A program made the position numbers and the translations under genes. This document shows positions 16,124 to 26,365 of a stretch of DNA of 64,000 bases, one piece after another (the first letter of the stretch is position 1; each line of letters begins with the position of its first letter). The notes beneath the pieces were generated by a model, which had not been told where the DNA came from, made no database searches, and was given only the letters and a program-made list of their open reading frames with translations. The stretch comes from CAVWUA01 sp963758025 (lineage in GTDB: Bacteria > Planctomycetota > Planctomycetia > Isosphaerales > Isosphaeraceae). The stretch is taken from assembly GCA_963758025.1 (NCBI GenBank), contig CAVWUA010000006.1, positions 930,001 to 994,000 of the forward strand. Reading direction: 5' to 3'.

Positions 16124-16153
16124 CCCTGCTCCGCGACGAGTCGCGGAGCAGGG
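16074..16153 (+). ncRNA. Candidate structured leader RNA, single two-hairpin element
   Basis: Hairpin GGTTC/GAGCC with inner CCGTCA/TGATGG (16074-16112), linker GGTCAAGGTGG (16113-16123), then a 13-bp stem CCCTGCTCCGCGA/TCGCGGAGCAGGG with loop CGAG (16124-16153). Compared with 15002-15081 the arms changed but pairing is kept. ATG 16176 follows 22 nt later. Confidence 0.5.
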
Positions 16154-16175
16154 CGTTCTGTATCGGAGAAGAGCC

Positions 16176-16515
16176 ATGCCGGTGTCAAATCGCACTTCAA
16201 TCGTCCTGTTCGTTCTGTTCGTTGGAGCGTTTCTGGGGGCGCAGGTCTGGATGTCGTGGGAGATCAAGAGGCGATCGGAAGCGGTGATGGAGACGATTCA
16301 TAGCTTGCAGGCTGCCCAGTTCCCCGAGGAGAAGGGCGCCAGGAGATTGCCGCACTCCGGATCGAGAACGAGAAGAAAACGATCTTCTTGCAGACATTCA
16401 TCGCCAACTTCAGTACGGCCGTTAGCGTCATCATCGCACTTCTTGCGCCTGGATTGGGTTCCAGCAGTACGTTGGCGTTCGCCACAAGGAGCAGGTCGAT
16501 CAGACGGCGAAGGAG
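16176..16515 (+). pseudogene. Frame-broken N-terminal membrane part of the pentapeptide/glycosyltransferase protein
   Basis: ATG 16176, after a GGAGAAGAG site, encodes SIVLFVLFVGAFLGAQVWMS, a membrane segment, then a coiled-coil-like stretch. One base seems missing near 16339, after which another frame reads RQEIAALRIENEKKTIFLQ and a second hydrophobic helix (FSTAVSVIIALLA). A second missing base near 16452 leads to WIGFQQYVGVRHKEQVDQ, which runs into the long frame at 16516. Restoring both gives one protein of about 869 residues with a two-helix membrane anchor. Confidence 0.65.
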
Positions 16516-18783
16516 ATGAATCAACTCTGGGAGGGCATCACCAGCAGCGACAACAGGGTCCGGGCTGGGAGTATCGCGGGCCTGCGGCATTTCCTCTCCC
16601 CCGAGAAGGCGGAGTTCCACGATCGCGTCGCGTCCGCGCTGGCGCTGGCGGGTCGCCTGGATAACGACGAAGTCGTCCTGAAGACGCTCAAACCGGTCAT
16701 CGAGAGTGCGATGAAGGAGATCCCCGAGGCCATGAAGGCCGTGTCGTGGCAGGGCCTGAAACTCCGGGGCATCAACTTCGCCGGGCGCGACCTCTCGGGT
16801 TTCGATTTCCGAGACAGCGTGCTGGAGGAGGCCGACTTCAGCGGGGCGACGCTCACGGCCGCGCGCTTCGACGCCACCCGCCTCAACGCGTCGAAATTCG
16901 AGAACGCCAAACTGATGGATGCGTGCCTGGAGTATGCCGACCTTGCGGACGCGAGCCTGAAGGGGGCCGATCTGAGCGACGCCAACCTGCGGCACGTCAA
17001 GATCCAAAACTGCGATCTGGCGGGCGCCGTGCTCACGAAGACTAGGTTCTCGGAATTCATGATGGACTGGCGGTTGGCCAGGAACTGGCGGACCGCAGAC
17101 CTCGACCCCGTGATCCAGGAGCGGCTGCTCGCCAAGTACGGCCCACCCCGGACCGGGCCGCGGATCCTAATGATGATGTGGGAATTCTTCCCGATCGTCT
17201 CCGGGGGGAGCTGGACGGCCGCCTACCATCTCCTGAATAACTGGCTGAAGATCGGGGTGGATGTCGCTGTCATGGTGCCCTGGCCGTCCAAAGAGTTGTC
17301 GGCCGATATCTTCGGGAACGAGATCGAGTTGATCCCCCTGGACATCAACGCGCCGGGCAAGGGTGAGGAAGCGTACTCGCCGTACTCGTGGCTCCAGAAA
17401 CCCACGAGTGCCTCGCTCTATGACGCGAGCATCAGCGGCCAACCGGGGCTCCTTGAGATGATCCGGGAGTTCACGCGGCGGGCCCAGCAGGTCATCGCCG
17501 AGCGCGATCTCTCCTTCGACGTGATTCACGCGCACGATTGGGTGAGCTTCGCCGCCGCCGCGGGAATCGCCCGGGACCGGCAGAAGCCGTGGGTGGCGCA
17601 TTTCCATTCCACCGCGGCTGATCGGCAGAGAGGCCGGCGGAACACGGCGATCACGCGCATCGAACGGATGGCCTGTAGCAAGGCCGACCGGATCGTCGTC
17701 CCGAGCGGTTGGTCGAAGCAACGGCTAATAGACCTGTATCAGGCCCCCGCGGACAGGGTCGTCGTCGTCCCGAACTGCCTGTCCGATCGGGGTGTCCCCG
17801 AGACCCGTGCGGGGGAGTTCCGGACGGGCCGGGTCGTCTTCCTGGGGCGCATGACCTGGCAGAAGGGCCCCGACCTCTTCGCGGCCATCGCGCGGAAGCT
17901 CCACGACCTGCGCCCCCGGACCGAGTGCGTCATGATTGGCAAAGGCGACATGAAGAGTGCCGTCGAGCGCACCTCCACCATCGAGCGGGTCGACATGCCG
18001 CCACCGGAGAAGATTGCGGCGATGACCTTCGACAAGGACCACCCGATCCAGGCCCGCGTCGAATTCGAGGAAATTCAAGCCGTCCTTTATCATCAGGAAA
18101 CGGACTCGATCAGTACGCTCGGGAAGGCGTACTCGAAGCGGAAGACCCGGCTCGTCGGCCGGCAGATCGCCGAGCGCGGGTTCACGGCGTACCCCGTCCG
18201 CTTCCAAAGCCCCTATACGCATCGGATCGCCGTCACGGACCGTTCAGGCGATTTCCATGGGGATTACCTGGTGGTTGCGAACGGATTGAAGCGAATTCAG
18301 ACCTCCGAGGAGCGATTCATCGAGTTCCAGGACTTCCAGGAATGGAAGCATCGGGCTGAGGCTCTCGTTGACGCGACCGTCCTAGTCGTCCCGTCTCGCT
18401 TCGAGCCGTTCGGCATGGTCGTTCTCGAGGCCATGCAGCAGGAGGTCCCGGTGGCGGTTGCGAGGACCGCCGGAGTCTGTGAAGTCCTTAAGTCCGGGCT
18501 CCGGATCGATCCCGAGGACGCCGAGAAGAGCGCGCAGCAAATCCTCGCGATCCTGAATGACGAAGCGGCGTGGCGGGCGGAAGCGTCGTCGGGCTATGAG
18601 GAGGTCGCGGGCTACCCGGCGCGAGGCTACGAACTCGACCTGCTGTCGGTTTTCGAGGAACTGGCCCATCAGTCGGTCCAACGTCCGGCCCGGACCGACC
18701 CAGTCGGTGGTGACGGGGATGGTCAACCGCCGAGTGAAGGGGGAGAATTGCCTCCCACCCCCGCGTCCGCGGAACAAGCGTAG
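16516..18783 (+). CDS. Pentapeptide-repeat / GT4 glycosyltransferase fusion with an internal insertion
   Basis: 755 residues in this frame; the true start is probably 16176. Residues about 80-180 are pentapeptide repeats (GRDLSGFDFRDSVLEEADFSG, ADLADASLKGADLSDANL). From residue about 214 comes a GT-B glycosyltransferase: WEFFPIVSGGSWTAAYHL, DVIHAHDW, VVFLGRMTWQKGPDLF and the donor-site RFEPFGMVVLEAM near residue 630. About 100 residues (roughly 505-600, TFDKDHPIQARVEFEE to QTSEERF) are inserted where GT4 enzymes have a short link. It probably transfers a nucleotide-sugar at the inner membrane face; substrate unknown. Confidence 0.82.
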   Translation: MNQLWEGITSSDNRVRAGSIAGLRHFLSPEKAEFHDRVASALALAGRLDNDEVVLKTLKPVIESAMKEIPEAMKAVSWQGLKLRGINFAGRDLSGFDFRDSVLEEADFSGATLTAARFDATRLNASKFENAKLMDACLEYADLADASLKGADLSDANLRHVKIQNCDLAGAVLTKTRFSEFMMDWRLARNWRTADLDPVIQERLLAKYGPPRTGPRILMMMWEFFPIVSGGSWTAAYHLLNNWLKIGVDVAVMVPWPSKELSADIFGNEIELIPLDINAPGKGEEAYSPYSWLQKPTSASLYDASISGQPGLLEMIREFTRRAQQVIAERDLSFDVIHAHDWVSFAAAAGIARDRQKPWVAHFHSTAADRQRGRRNTAITRIERMACSKADRIVVPSGWSKQRLIDLYQAPADRVVVVPNCLSDRGVPETRAGEFRTGRVVFLGRMTWQKGPDLFAAIARKLHDLRPRTECVMIGKGDMKSAVERTSTIERVDMPPPEKIAAMTFDKDHPIQARVEFEEIQAVLYHQETDSISTLGKAYSKRKTRLVGRQIAERGFTAYPVRFQSPYTHRIAVTDRSGDFHGDYLVVANGLKRIQTSEERFIEFQDFQEWKHRAEALVDATVLVVPSRFEPFGMVVLEAMQQEVPVAVARTAGVCEVLKSGLRIDPEDAEKSAQQILAILNDEAAWRAEASSGYEEVAGYPARGYELDLLSVFEELAHQSVQRPARTDPVGGDGDGQPPSEGGELPPTPASAEQA

Positions 18784-19062
18784 GCCGCTCCTGTCGGAGC
18801 CAGACTCACACGGCCAACTGGCCCCCTGACCGTCCTTCTGAAACAACGGGGAGATCACTACAGAGGTACGAGGACTTTCACAGAACTCATCAAAGGCAGA
18901 GAGAGAAGCAAAGGGGAGAGCGGAAGTCATTCGGAGAGTTGGAGAACTCCTGCCCTCCGCCTTTGGTCGTTCCCGGATTTCCCGTTACAATAAAGAGCGT
19001 GACGGGCCGGGAGGGCGGTCGGCGACGAGGTTGGCCGTCGGAATGTGCTGAGGGAATCACTG

Positions 19063-20189
19063 ATGCGTCGAGAACGCGCGCGCCGGTTGGCTGGCGGGGT
19101 CGGGGTTGTTCTGGGAATGCTGGTCCTGGGTTGCGATTCTTCGCCGCCGGGGCCGCCGGTCGTGTCGGAGAGGGATGAGGCGTCGCCGAGCGGGCCGCGC
19201 GTGATCGCGCTGATCGAGCCGGCGAGGCGGTCGGCGCAGGTCGGGCTCTGGGAGCAGATGGCGATGATGGTCGCCGGAGATGAGAAGGCCCTGATGCAGG
19301 TCCATCGTCCCGAGTCGTATGCCCCCCTGGGCCGCCAGGCGGAACTGGTTCGCGAGGCGGTGGACAACGGGGCCGACGCCCTGATCGTCATTCCGGGGGA
19401 GGAGAGCCAGAACCTGGCCGAGGCGCTGGAGAACGTCCGCGATCAGGGCGTGTCGATCGTGCTTCTGAACCGGGAGGTTGAGGTCCGGGGAGAGCCGCTG
19501 CCGCTGGTCACCTTCACCGCGTCGTCGGAGGCGGCGCGGAATCTCGTGGAGGTCATGCTTCAGGCCGCGCGTAAGGCCGATTTCCCGGCCGAGGGACCGG
19601 CCTTGATCCTCCGCAGGACCAACCCCGACGCCGACCGGAGCGAACGGAACGAGGCGCTCCGGGCGGCCCTCACCGAGGCCGGCGTGACCGTGCTTCCCGA
19701 TCGGACCTATTCCGGTGACTGGGAATCCGCGATCGAAGCGCTCAAGGCGGCCTATCGCGACGAGCCGAAGCCCGTCATGGTCTTCACCGAGGAGGATGAT
19801 GGCCTGCTCGCCGCGTCGTCCCTCCGGGAAGATCTGACCAGCGAGGGAAATGTACCGTTCATTCTGGGAGGCTTCGCCGCCCAGCGGCGATCGTTCGACC
19901 AGGTGGATTACGGCGAGGCCGCCGGCCTGGTGGACCTGAATCTGGGCGAAGCCGCGCGCCGGGCGGTCACGTCCGTCCTGGCGCTCGCTCAGGGAAAGGA
20001 GATTCCCGCCCGCGTCGAGATTCCCCGGACCGTCCGGGTCCTCACGGGCACCCGCGCCAGAAGCCGACATCCCCCGCCGATGTGGCCCGCGGAAGAGCCA
20101 TGGCCCGTCCGCTCGACCTGGACGCGGGGTCCTCCCCGACCGAGGAGACTCAGACGAAGGGGGAGCCTCAAACGAAGGGGGAAGAGTAA
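19063..20189 (+). CDS. Sugar-binding-type periplasmic lipoprotein (LacI/Peripla_BP_4 fold), frameshift near the 3' end
   Basis: Lipoprotein signal with lipobox VLGC at about residue 27. The body has the fold of ABC-transporter sugar-binding proteins: PRVIALIEPARRSAQ, DALIVIPGEESQNLAEAL, GVSIVLLNREV, LILRRTNPDADRSERNEAL and PFILGGFA. No permease or ATPase gene is adjacent. After PRTVRVLTG (near 20046) codon usage and composition switch frame; the +2 frame reads to TAA 20189 with an acidic tail ending KGEE. The unshifted frame continues to 20478 across the neighbour's 3' end and is less likely. Confidence 0.8.
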
Positions 20190-20274
20190 CCGCGTGTCGG
20201 GCCGCCCCCCAGGGCCTCGTCGGATGGGAACCGCCCACCCGTCGAAAACCAGGACAGTCATCGAAAGTGCGGCA

Positions 20275-21589
20275 TCAGTGGCCGACGTAGGCCCCGGTGG
20301 CGCCGCCGGCCCCGGACGCTCTCGGGGAACAGCGCTCTCCTGGTCGAGCGTGCCGTCGGCCGAGAACGGGATCGGCCGGAAGTCCGTCTCCAGGGTCAGG
20401 TGCGGGATGGATGCGGACCTCGTCCTCCAGCGCGGGGCGAGACCCACAGCGTGTTCAGCTCCAGCGTGTTGGGGATGATGACCAGCCGGGCCTCCGACGG
20501 GTCGACCCGCCAGCAGGTATCCAGGGCCGCCTCGAACACCTCGCGGTCGGTCGGCAGGGTGATCGGGATGCGGGCCCGCTCCAGGAAGCAGGACGTCAGG
20601 ACGTTGATCCGGAACGGCTCCGGGTCGAGCTGCGCCGACCAGCCGCTCGGTCGTCAGGTCGGCGAAGCCGACGCCGACGATGTTGCCGTGGCTCTCCTCC
20701 GAGACGTCGAGCACGGCCAGCCGCGTGACGACCGGCCGCTCGAAGTCGGGCTGCGTCTCGACCATCAGGCGGCCGATGACGTTCGGGTCCATCCCCGCGC
20801 CGCGAGTAGTTCTTGCCCAGCTCGCCGACGATCAGCACGTCGATCTGATCGAACGGCAGGCGGCCCATGAGGCTCGCGGGCCCGCTCCAGCAGGCCCGGC
20901 TCGACCTCGAAGATCGTCTCCGGCTCGATCGCGACGATCTCGGCGGGCAAGTCGTCGGCGTTTTCGAGGATCGCCAGGCCGAGGGCGAACGGCGTGTTCT
21001 CCACGAGGAACTTGCCGACGGCCGGCAGGACCTCCTTCATCCCTCGCAGGCCGAGCCGGTGGATCTGCTCGGCCCCCTCGCGCTTGCCCAGGCCGATGAC
21101 CAGCATCTTGAGCACGCCCGACTCGTGCGCCGCGCGGAAGTCGGTGTGCGGCTTGACCCGGTTCAGGAGGACGATGCCGTCGGCCTCGTAGGCGTTCCTG
21201 TCGAAGTAGATCGGCAGGCCGATCGGGCTGGTGCCGAGGACGACGGTGTCCATGTCGGTGCGGACCTCGACGCCCATCGCCTCCGGGGTGATCCCGTAGC
21301 CGGCGAGCAGCTCGCGCTGGCCCTCGGCCGTCGCGCCGCCGTGGCTGCCCATCGCCGCGACGATGAACGGCCGGTAGCCCATGCCTTTGAGGGTCTCGAC
21401 GGTCGCCCTGGCGATCGGCTGGATCGCGTTGATCCCCCGGCTCCCGACCCCGACGGCGATCGTTCCCCCGGCCGGCACGCGCTCGCGGAGCCGGCTCTCC
21501 TGGATCAGGCGACGAACGGTTCCCGGCACGTCGTCGACCAGGGGTTGCGGGATCGACTGGCGAACTCGGGCGATCGGAGGAAATGACAT
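20275..21589 (-). pseudogene. Lactate-racemase-domain (LarA/DUF2088) protein with several +1 frame breaks
   Basis: The first 230 residues are intact: GGTIAVGVGSRGI, MGSHGGATAEGQRELLAGYGI, YFDRNAYEADGIVLLNRVKPHTDF and LVIGLGKREGAEQIH, typical of the nickel-dependent lactate racemase domain family. After LLERAR the frame breaks near 20868, 20805, 20638, 20424 and 20398, and at least once more near 20310-20330. Reading through gives LPFDQIDVLIVGELGKNYS, MDPNVIGRLMVETQPDF, RINVLTSCFLERARIPITLP and IIPNTLELNTLWVSPAL, ending at TGA 20277-20275. Restored length is about 430 residues, normal for the family, with no in-frame stops, so sequence error is likelier than decay. Confidence 0.82.
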
Positions 21590-21727
21590 CCGACGAGGTC
21601 CTTGGGTACGATGACGCTTGGCGAGACAAACAGGTCACGTTGGCGGGTCCGCTCCATCCATTAAATCGACCGGCAGACCGGGCGACAAGGTGGGCGGGCT
21701 TACGGTAGGGTTCGCGCCGAAGCCGAT

Positions 21728-21890
21728 TTCACCACGAAGATCACCAATGAGGTGGAAAATCAAAAGAGAAAAGACATCTTTTTCTTCTCTGCGTTCCTTC
21801 GCGCCCTGGCGACTTTGCGTGAGGCTCTTCCTCTTCTCTTCCTTTGCGATCCTTTGCGTCTTCGCGTCTTTGCGAGAAACTCTTCTCTGT
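21728..21890. repeat. Dispersed CGCAAAG-type repeat, copy 2
   Basis: TTTCACCACGAAG begins the left side; the right side holds two units, GCGACTTTGCGTGAGGCTC and CTTTGCGTCTTCGCGTCTTT. Same wording as 12198-12309. It fills the 320-bp gap before cbiG, which otherwise has no feature. Confidence 0.7.
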
Positions 21891-21910
21891 AGTCCCAAAT
21901 CGAGTCACGG

Positions 21911-23015
21911 ATGAAGACGGCAGTTCTCGTTCTCTCGGAAAGTGGCCTGGCGATGGCCCGGCGTCTGCGGGCCGCCTTGCCCGGTGAAACCGTCATCTTC
22001 GGGCCGTCGTGCGTCGTCGGTCGTTGCGGCGGCACTCGGGGAAATTGGCGCGTTTCCCACCGACGATCCCGGCGTTTTCGGCTGGAGTGGCCCGCTCCGC
22101 CGGTTCTTTCCCGAGGTCTGGAACGCCCATGACGCGATCGTCGCCGTCATGGCTCTGGGGATCGTCGTCCGCCTGGCTGGCCCCCTGGCGACCGACAAAC
22201 GGCGCGATCCGGCCCTGGTCGTCGTGGACGACGCCGGACGCTTCGCCATCAGCGTGCTCGGAGGCCACGGCGCGGGGGCGAACGACCTGGCGGTTCAGGT
22301 CGCTGGAATCCTCGGAGCGACACCCGTTATCACCACCGCCAGCGACGTCCAGGGGTTGCCCGCCGTCGATCGCATCGGCCAGGACCGGGGCTGGCGGATC
22401 GAGCGGCGGGAGAACCTCACGAGGGTCGCCGCCGCCGTCGTGCGCGGGAGGCCGGTTGCCGTCTATCAGGACGCCGGCTCGCCCGACTGGTGGCAGCCGT
22501 TCGGCCCCTGGCCCGCGCACTTTGTCCGGCTGGATTCCTGGGACGACTGGAGCGCCGATCGCTTCGACGCCCTGCTCGTCATCAGCGACCGGATCGAGCC
22601 GACGTGGCTTCCCGACGACATGACCCTCGTCTATCGCCCGCGCACTCTCGTCGCCGGGATCGGCTGCAAGCGGGGGACACCCGAGGCGACCATCGCCGCG
22701 TTCGTCGATCAAACCCTGGCCGATCGCGGGTTGGCGTCGGGCAGCATCGGCACCGTGGCGACCGTGACGTTGAAAGCGGACGAGCCGGGCCTGATCGCCT
22801 TTGCCCGGAACCGGAACGTGCCGCTGGTCGCTTTCCCACCCGAGCAACTGGCCGACCTGCCGGGCATCGAGACGCCCAGCGAGCGGGTGCGATCGAAGAT
22901 CGGCATTCCCGCCGTGGCCGAACCCGCCGCCCTCCGCGCCGCCGGGGCCGAGCGGCTGCTGTTGCCCAAACGCAAAGGGCCAGGTGTGACCCTGGCCCTG
23001 TGGCGCATTCCGTAG
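21911..23015 (+). CDS. cbiG: Cobalt-precorrin-5A hydrolase CbiG, one frame break
   Basis: Cobalamin-pathway enzyme that opens the delta-lactone of cobalt-precorrin-5A. The start MKTAVLVLSESGLAMARRL at 21911 is in one frame; near 22015 one extra base shifts to the frame AALGEIGAFPTDDPGVF, which continues to 23015. The CbiG core follows: DAIVAVMALGIVVRLAGPL, VVVDDAGRFAISVLGGHGAGANDLA and GATPVITTASD. The C-terminal domain has LVAGIGCKRGTPEATI, LIAFARNRNVPLVAFPPEQL and an EPAAL motif. Restored length is about 368 residues. No other cobalamin gene is adjacent. Confidence 0.9.
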
Positions 23016-23030
23016 AGAGGAAAGAACCAC

Positions 23031-24632
23031 TTACTCGGCGTTCTTGTTCGCGATGCGCTCGGGGGTGACGCCCTTGTGGACCTTCGGGTCCTCGTAGGAG
23101 TCCAGCCCCTTGTGCATGATCTTGGGGTAATAGGTCGCGAAGTCGAAGTGCGGCGAGTCGTCCTCGGAGTGGCACTGGATGCAGCGGTGGTTCTTGTCGA
23201 AGTCCTCGGCGCTCCGGGTGATCGCGGCGATGAACTCCTGATTGTCCGGCTCGGCGGCGTGCTTCGAGCCGGGGCCGTGGCAGTTCTCGCACTGGTTCCC
23301 CTTGAGGTAGGGGGTCAACTCGGCGTTGACGAACCCCCCCTGGTACTCGAAGCCGGTCGTGTGGCAACGGACGCAGTCGGCGTCGAACTCGTGATTGCCG
23401 CGCGGGCCGCTGGTCAGGGCCTCATAGGCCTTCGCGTGCTTGGTGTTGGCCCACTTGGCGTAGGTGTTCGGGTGGCAGACCTGGCACGTCTGGGCGCCGA
23501 CGTAGGTGGCGTCGCTCGGGCCGGTGCTGAAGATGTACGTCCGCTTGACGTAGTTTTCCAGAACGCCGCGCGGCGCAGCTCGTCCTGAAAATCCGTGTCG
23601 ATCATCGTGCGGATCGGCTCGGTCTTGTTGTTGAAGTTCTGGTTCAGCTCGATCCGGTGATAGCGGAAGCGGGGGTCGGGGTCGTTGAACAGGCCGAGCA
23701 CGCCGGCGTATTGCCCCTTCTTGCCGACGGTGATGAGCATCGTCTTGCCGTCGTTGAGGGTCTCGGCGTCCTTGGGGGGATCGACGAATTCCGAGGTGGC
23801 CACCACGACATCGAAGCCGGGATACGCCTGCGCCAGCCGCCGGGCACTCTCGGGAGAGCCCTGAACCATCAGGATCTGAACCTGGGTGTCGGATTCCAGG
23901 TCCTTGAGCACGTCGGGCAGGACCTCGTTCGGGGCCTTGCTGGAGAGCATGAACCCCTTGTCGGGGTCGTTGAGCTTTTCGAGGGCGTCGAGGTCGAGCA
24001 CGGCGGTCACGCCGATCGTCACCGGGCCGGCCTCCGTCCGCAACGACGGCACGACCTTCTCCTGCAGGCCGAGGCCCTCGTCGGGGCGGACGTTCGCGCA
24101 GACGATCTTCAGGCCGTCGTCCTCAAGCTGGTTCATGTAGGCCGTGACGACCTCCCCGACCCCCAGCTTCAGGTCCGTCGGCGCTCAGGGCGATGGCGTC
24201 GTAGTCCATCGCCTGCAGGGCCTTCAGGCCATAGGTGTACCGGATGCGGGTCTCCTGCGGCCCGCCGTTGGTGTTCGGGTCGTTGATCAGGCTGCCGAGG
24301 TCGAGCTTGGCGAGCTTCCAGCCCTGCTTTTCCAGCTTGTGGATCAGGTCGAGCCGGCGGCCCAGGCCCCCTTTCTGACCGGCCGTGCAGCCGCAGGGTT
24401 CGAGGTAGCCGATCTGCTCTCCCGAAAGGATCACGGCCCCGAGCAGGGTGTCATTGGGCCAGTTCTGGAACAGCTCGCGCTTGTCCTTCGGGGACTCGGC
24501 CTTCGCGGCGGTCGGCATGACCTCGCTGGTCTCGCCGGAGGGGTCCGACCGCTTCGACGAGCAGCCGACAACGACGAGCAAGGCCGCGGCCAGACCGACG
24601 GCGGCGATCGACAGGGGGAAGGTCCGGGTCAT
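23031..24632 (-). CDS. Tetraheme cytochrome c lipoprotein with metallophosphoesterase-like N-terminal part, two frame breaks
   Basis: Lipobox VVVGCSS. The N-terminal part has GYLEPCGCTAGQKGGLGRR and KLAKLDLGSLINDP, typical of 5'-nucleotidase/UshA-like extracytoplasmic proteins, then VTIGVTAVLDLDAL and FDVVVATSEF. The C-terminal part has four CxxCH heme sites: CQVCH, CVRCH, CENCH and CIQCH. One extra base near 24178 and one missing base near 23573 interrupt the frame; restored, the protein is about 533 residues. ATG 24632 has GGAAAGG 6 nt upstream. It is likely a periplasmic-face electron carrier of unknown substrate. Confidence 0.82.
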
Positions 24633-24900
24633 CGTCATCCTTTCCCGATGGGAACTCTGGCGCGTCGGAGAGGCGGGGCATCCAGCCCTCGCCCGCGGTC
24701 GCGGCTCGCCCCTTGGCCCGGAGGATAGCAAGGCAAGCGGCGGCAACGCAACCGGCGTTTCCGTTGGCCTTTGTGCGAAGGGTGCGGGTGCAACGGGGCC
24801 ACGTCGGATCGTTTACGGAATAAGTACGGGAGTTGACGCACGAGCGGCGGCGGCCGTCAGTCAGGCGACCCTCCCGCCGCACGCGCGCTCGTTCACTCCA

Positions 24901-26035
24901 TCAATTCCCGCCCAGGACCTGGATATACAGCGGAACCTCCACCGTCTCGGCGAACGGGTGATCGGTCTTCAGGACGATCGGCTTGCTCAGCACGCCGGGC
25001 TCGGTTCCGGGTTCCACCGTCGCGGTCAGGTGGTAGGCGCGTCCCTTAACCTCATCACTCGTCTCGGAAGAATCATCGGCCGGCGCAATCGCCACCTTCA
25101 GATTCTCCGGTTTTTCCGCCACGGTGAACTCGGTCTGGTTCTGGCCGCGGACCCAGAGCGTCACCGTCTCGCTCGCCCCCTTCGCGCCGGGGACGCCCAG
25201 CATGCGGATCTTCTCGGGGATCACGCTCACCGGCCCGATGATCTTGCCGTTGACCGTGAGCTGGATCTCTTCCTTCAAGGGGTGGTCGGTCTTGATGACG
25301 ACCCCCTCACGAAACGTGCCGAGCCGCTTCGAGGGCTTGACCGTGACGGTCACGAGGTGGCCGTTGTTCATGTTCACCGAGCCCATCTCCTCCTTGGTCA
25401 TGGGTCGGGAGGAAACATCCAGCAGGTCGGGCCGGGAGACCGTCAAGGAGGTCAGCTTCATCTCGGGACGATCCGGCGAGCCGATCGCGACGTGGAACTC
25501 GTGCGACTTGTCGTTGGAGACGCCCATGGCGTCGATCACGCCGTTCTCCGGCACCATGACGACGGCCGGCTGGACTTCCCCCTTGACCACGAACAGCAGT
25601 TCGGGGTGCTCCGGGTCGTTGGTGTAGATCTTGGCCGACTTCTCGTAGGACCCCTTGTTGCCGCGCGTTTCCCACTCAACCTTCACCGGATAGGTCTCGC
25701 CCGGCTTGAGGGTGTGGGACGTGCCCGGCTTCAGGTTCAACACGGTGCACGAGCAGCTCGGCTCGGCGCCGGTGAGGATCAGGTCGCCTTCCCCCTTGTT
25801 GATGATCTCCCAGTCGCGGACCCCCTTGGTCCACTGGGCCATCAGGCCGAACTCGTGGTTCAGGTCGTCCTTGACGAAGGCGAGCGGCGGCGGGCCGGTC
25901 GGTTCTCTCCTCGGTCACGGTCGGATAGGACGGGCCGGACAGCCCGAGGTCCTCCGACGATACGGTGGTGGCCACGAACGTCGCCACGCCCGATATCACG
26001 ACGACCAGCACCGCCAGGACGAGCCAGCGCATCAT
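24901..26035 (-). CDS. DUF1573 exported protein, one frame break
   Basis: The N-terminal membrane anchor (RWLVLAVLVVVISGVATFVA) is in one frame. Near 25906 one extra base shifts to EPTGPPPLAFVKDDLNHEF and then the DUF1573 domain: DWEIINKGEGDLILTGAEPS with the CSC motif, and IYTNDPEHPELLFVVKG. Two further Ig-like repeats follow with the recurring VIKTDHPLKEEI / VLKTDHPFAETV. The family is abundant in planctomycetes and Bacteroidetes; function is unknown, probably an envelope beta-sandwich protein. GGAG 10 nt upstream supports ATG 26035. Confidence 0.87.
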
Positions 26036-26365
26036 GATCAGTTCACTCCAGGGTTGGGGATGCGGTGATGATTTGGAAAAATAGCGAGAGCGGAGCCAGG
26101 AAAACTCGTCCGGACGCGAAAGGATTCACGCTCCGTAATCGCTTTCGATCATAGGGTTTCCCGGCTGTCACGGTCAAGCGATCCGCCGTGCCTCAGCTCC
26201 GCGATTCTCCCCCGTTGACATTTTTCCGAAGGCCGCTTACAACGGGCTTTCACGTTGCGGGAGCGGCCGGCTCACGGCCCCGTCTCTTTCGAGGTCTTCG
26301 GTTGACCTTGGGCTGTTCCCCTCGGTCTTTCTCTGCGGTGGAGAGCCTGTTCAGGCGGATTAGCG
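26036..26365. other. Intergenic region, no gene seen
   Basis: 330 bp between divergent genes. It should hold both promoters. TTGACATTTTTC at about 26215 has a perfect -35 box (TTGACA), but no convincing -10 at the right distance was found. Confidence 0.4.

Noticed and set aside
19063..20478. Full 477-residue reading of the lipoprotein gene to 20478
   Set aside because: The last 140 residues are Arg/Pro/Gly-rich and run across the 3' end of the LarA-like gene; the shifted frame to 20189 has normal codon use.
20275..21589. LarA-like gene as a truly decayed pseudogene
   Set aside because: All conserved blocks survive with no substitutions to stop; only indels interrupt it, which fits sequence error better than decay.
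24448..26037. 529-residue plus-strand ORF
   Set aside because: Antisense to the DUF1573 and cytochrome genes; composition is background.
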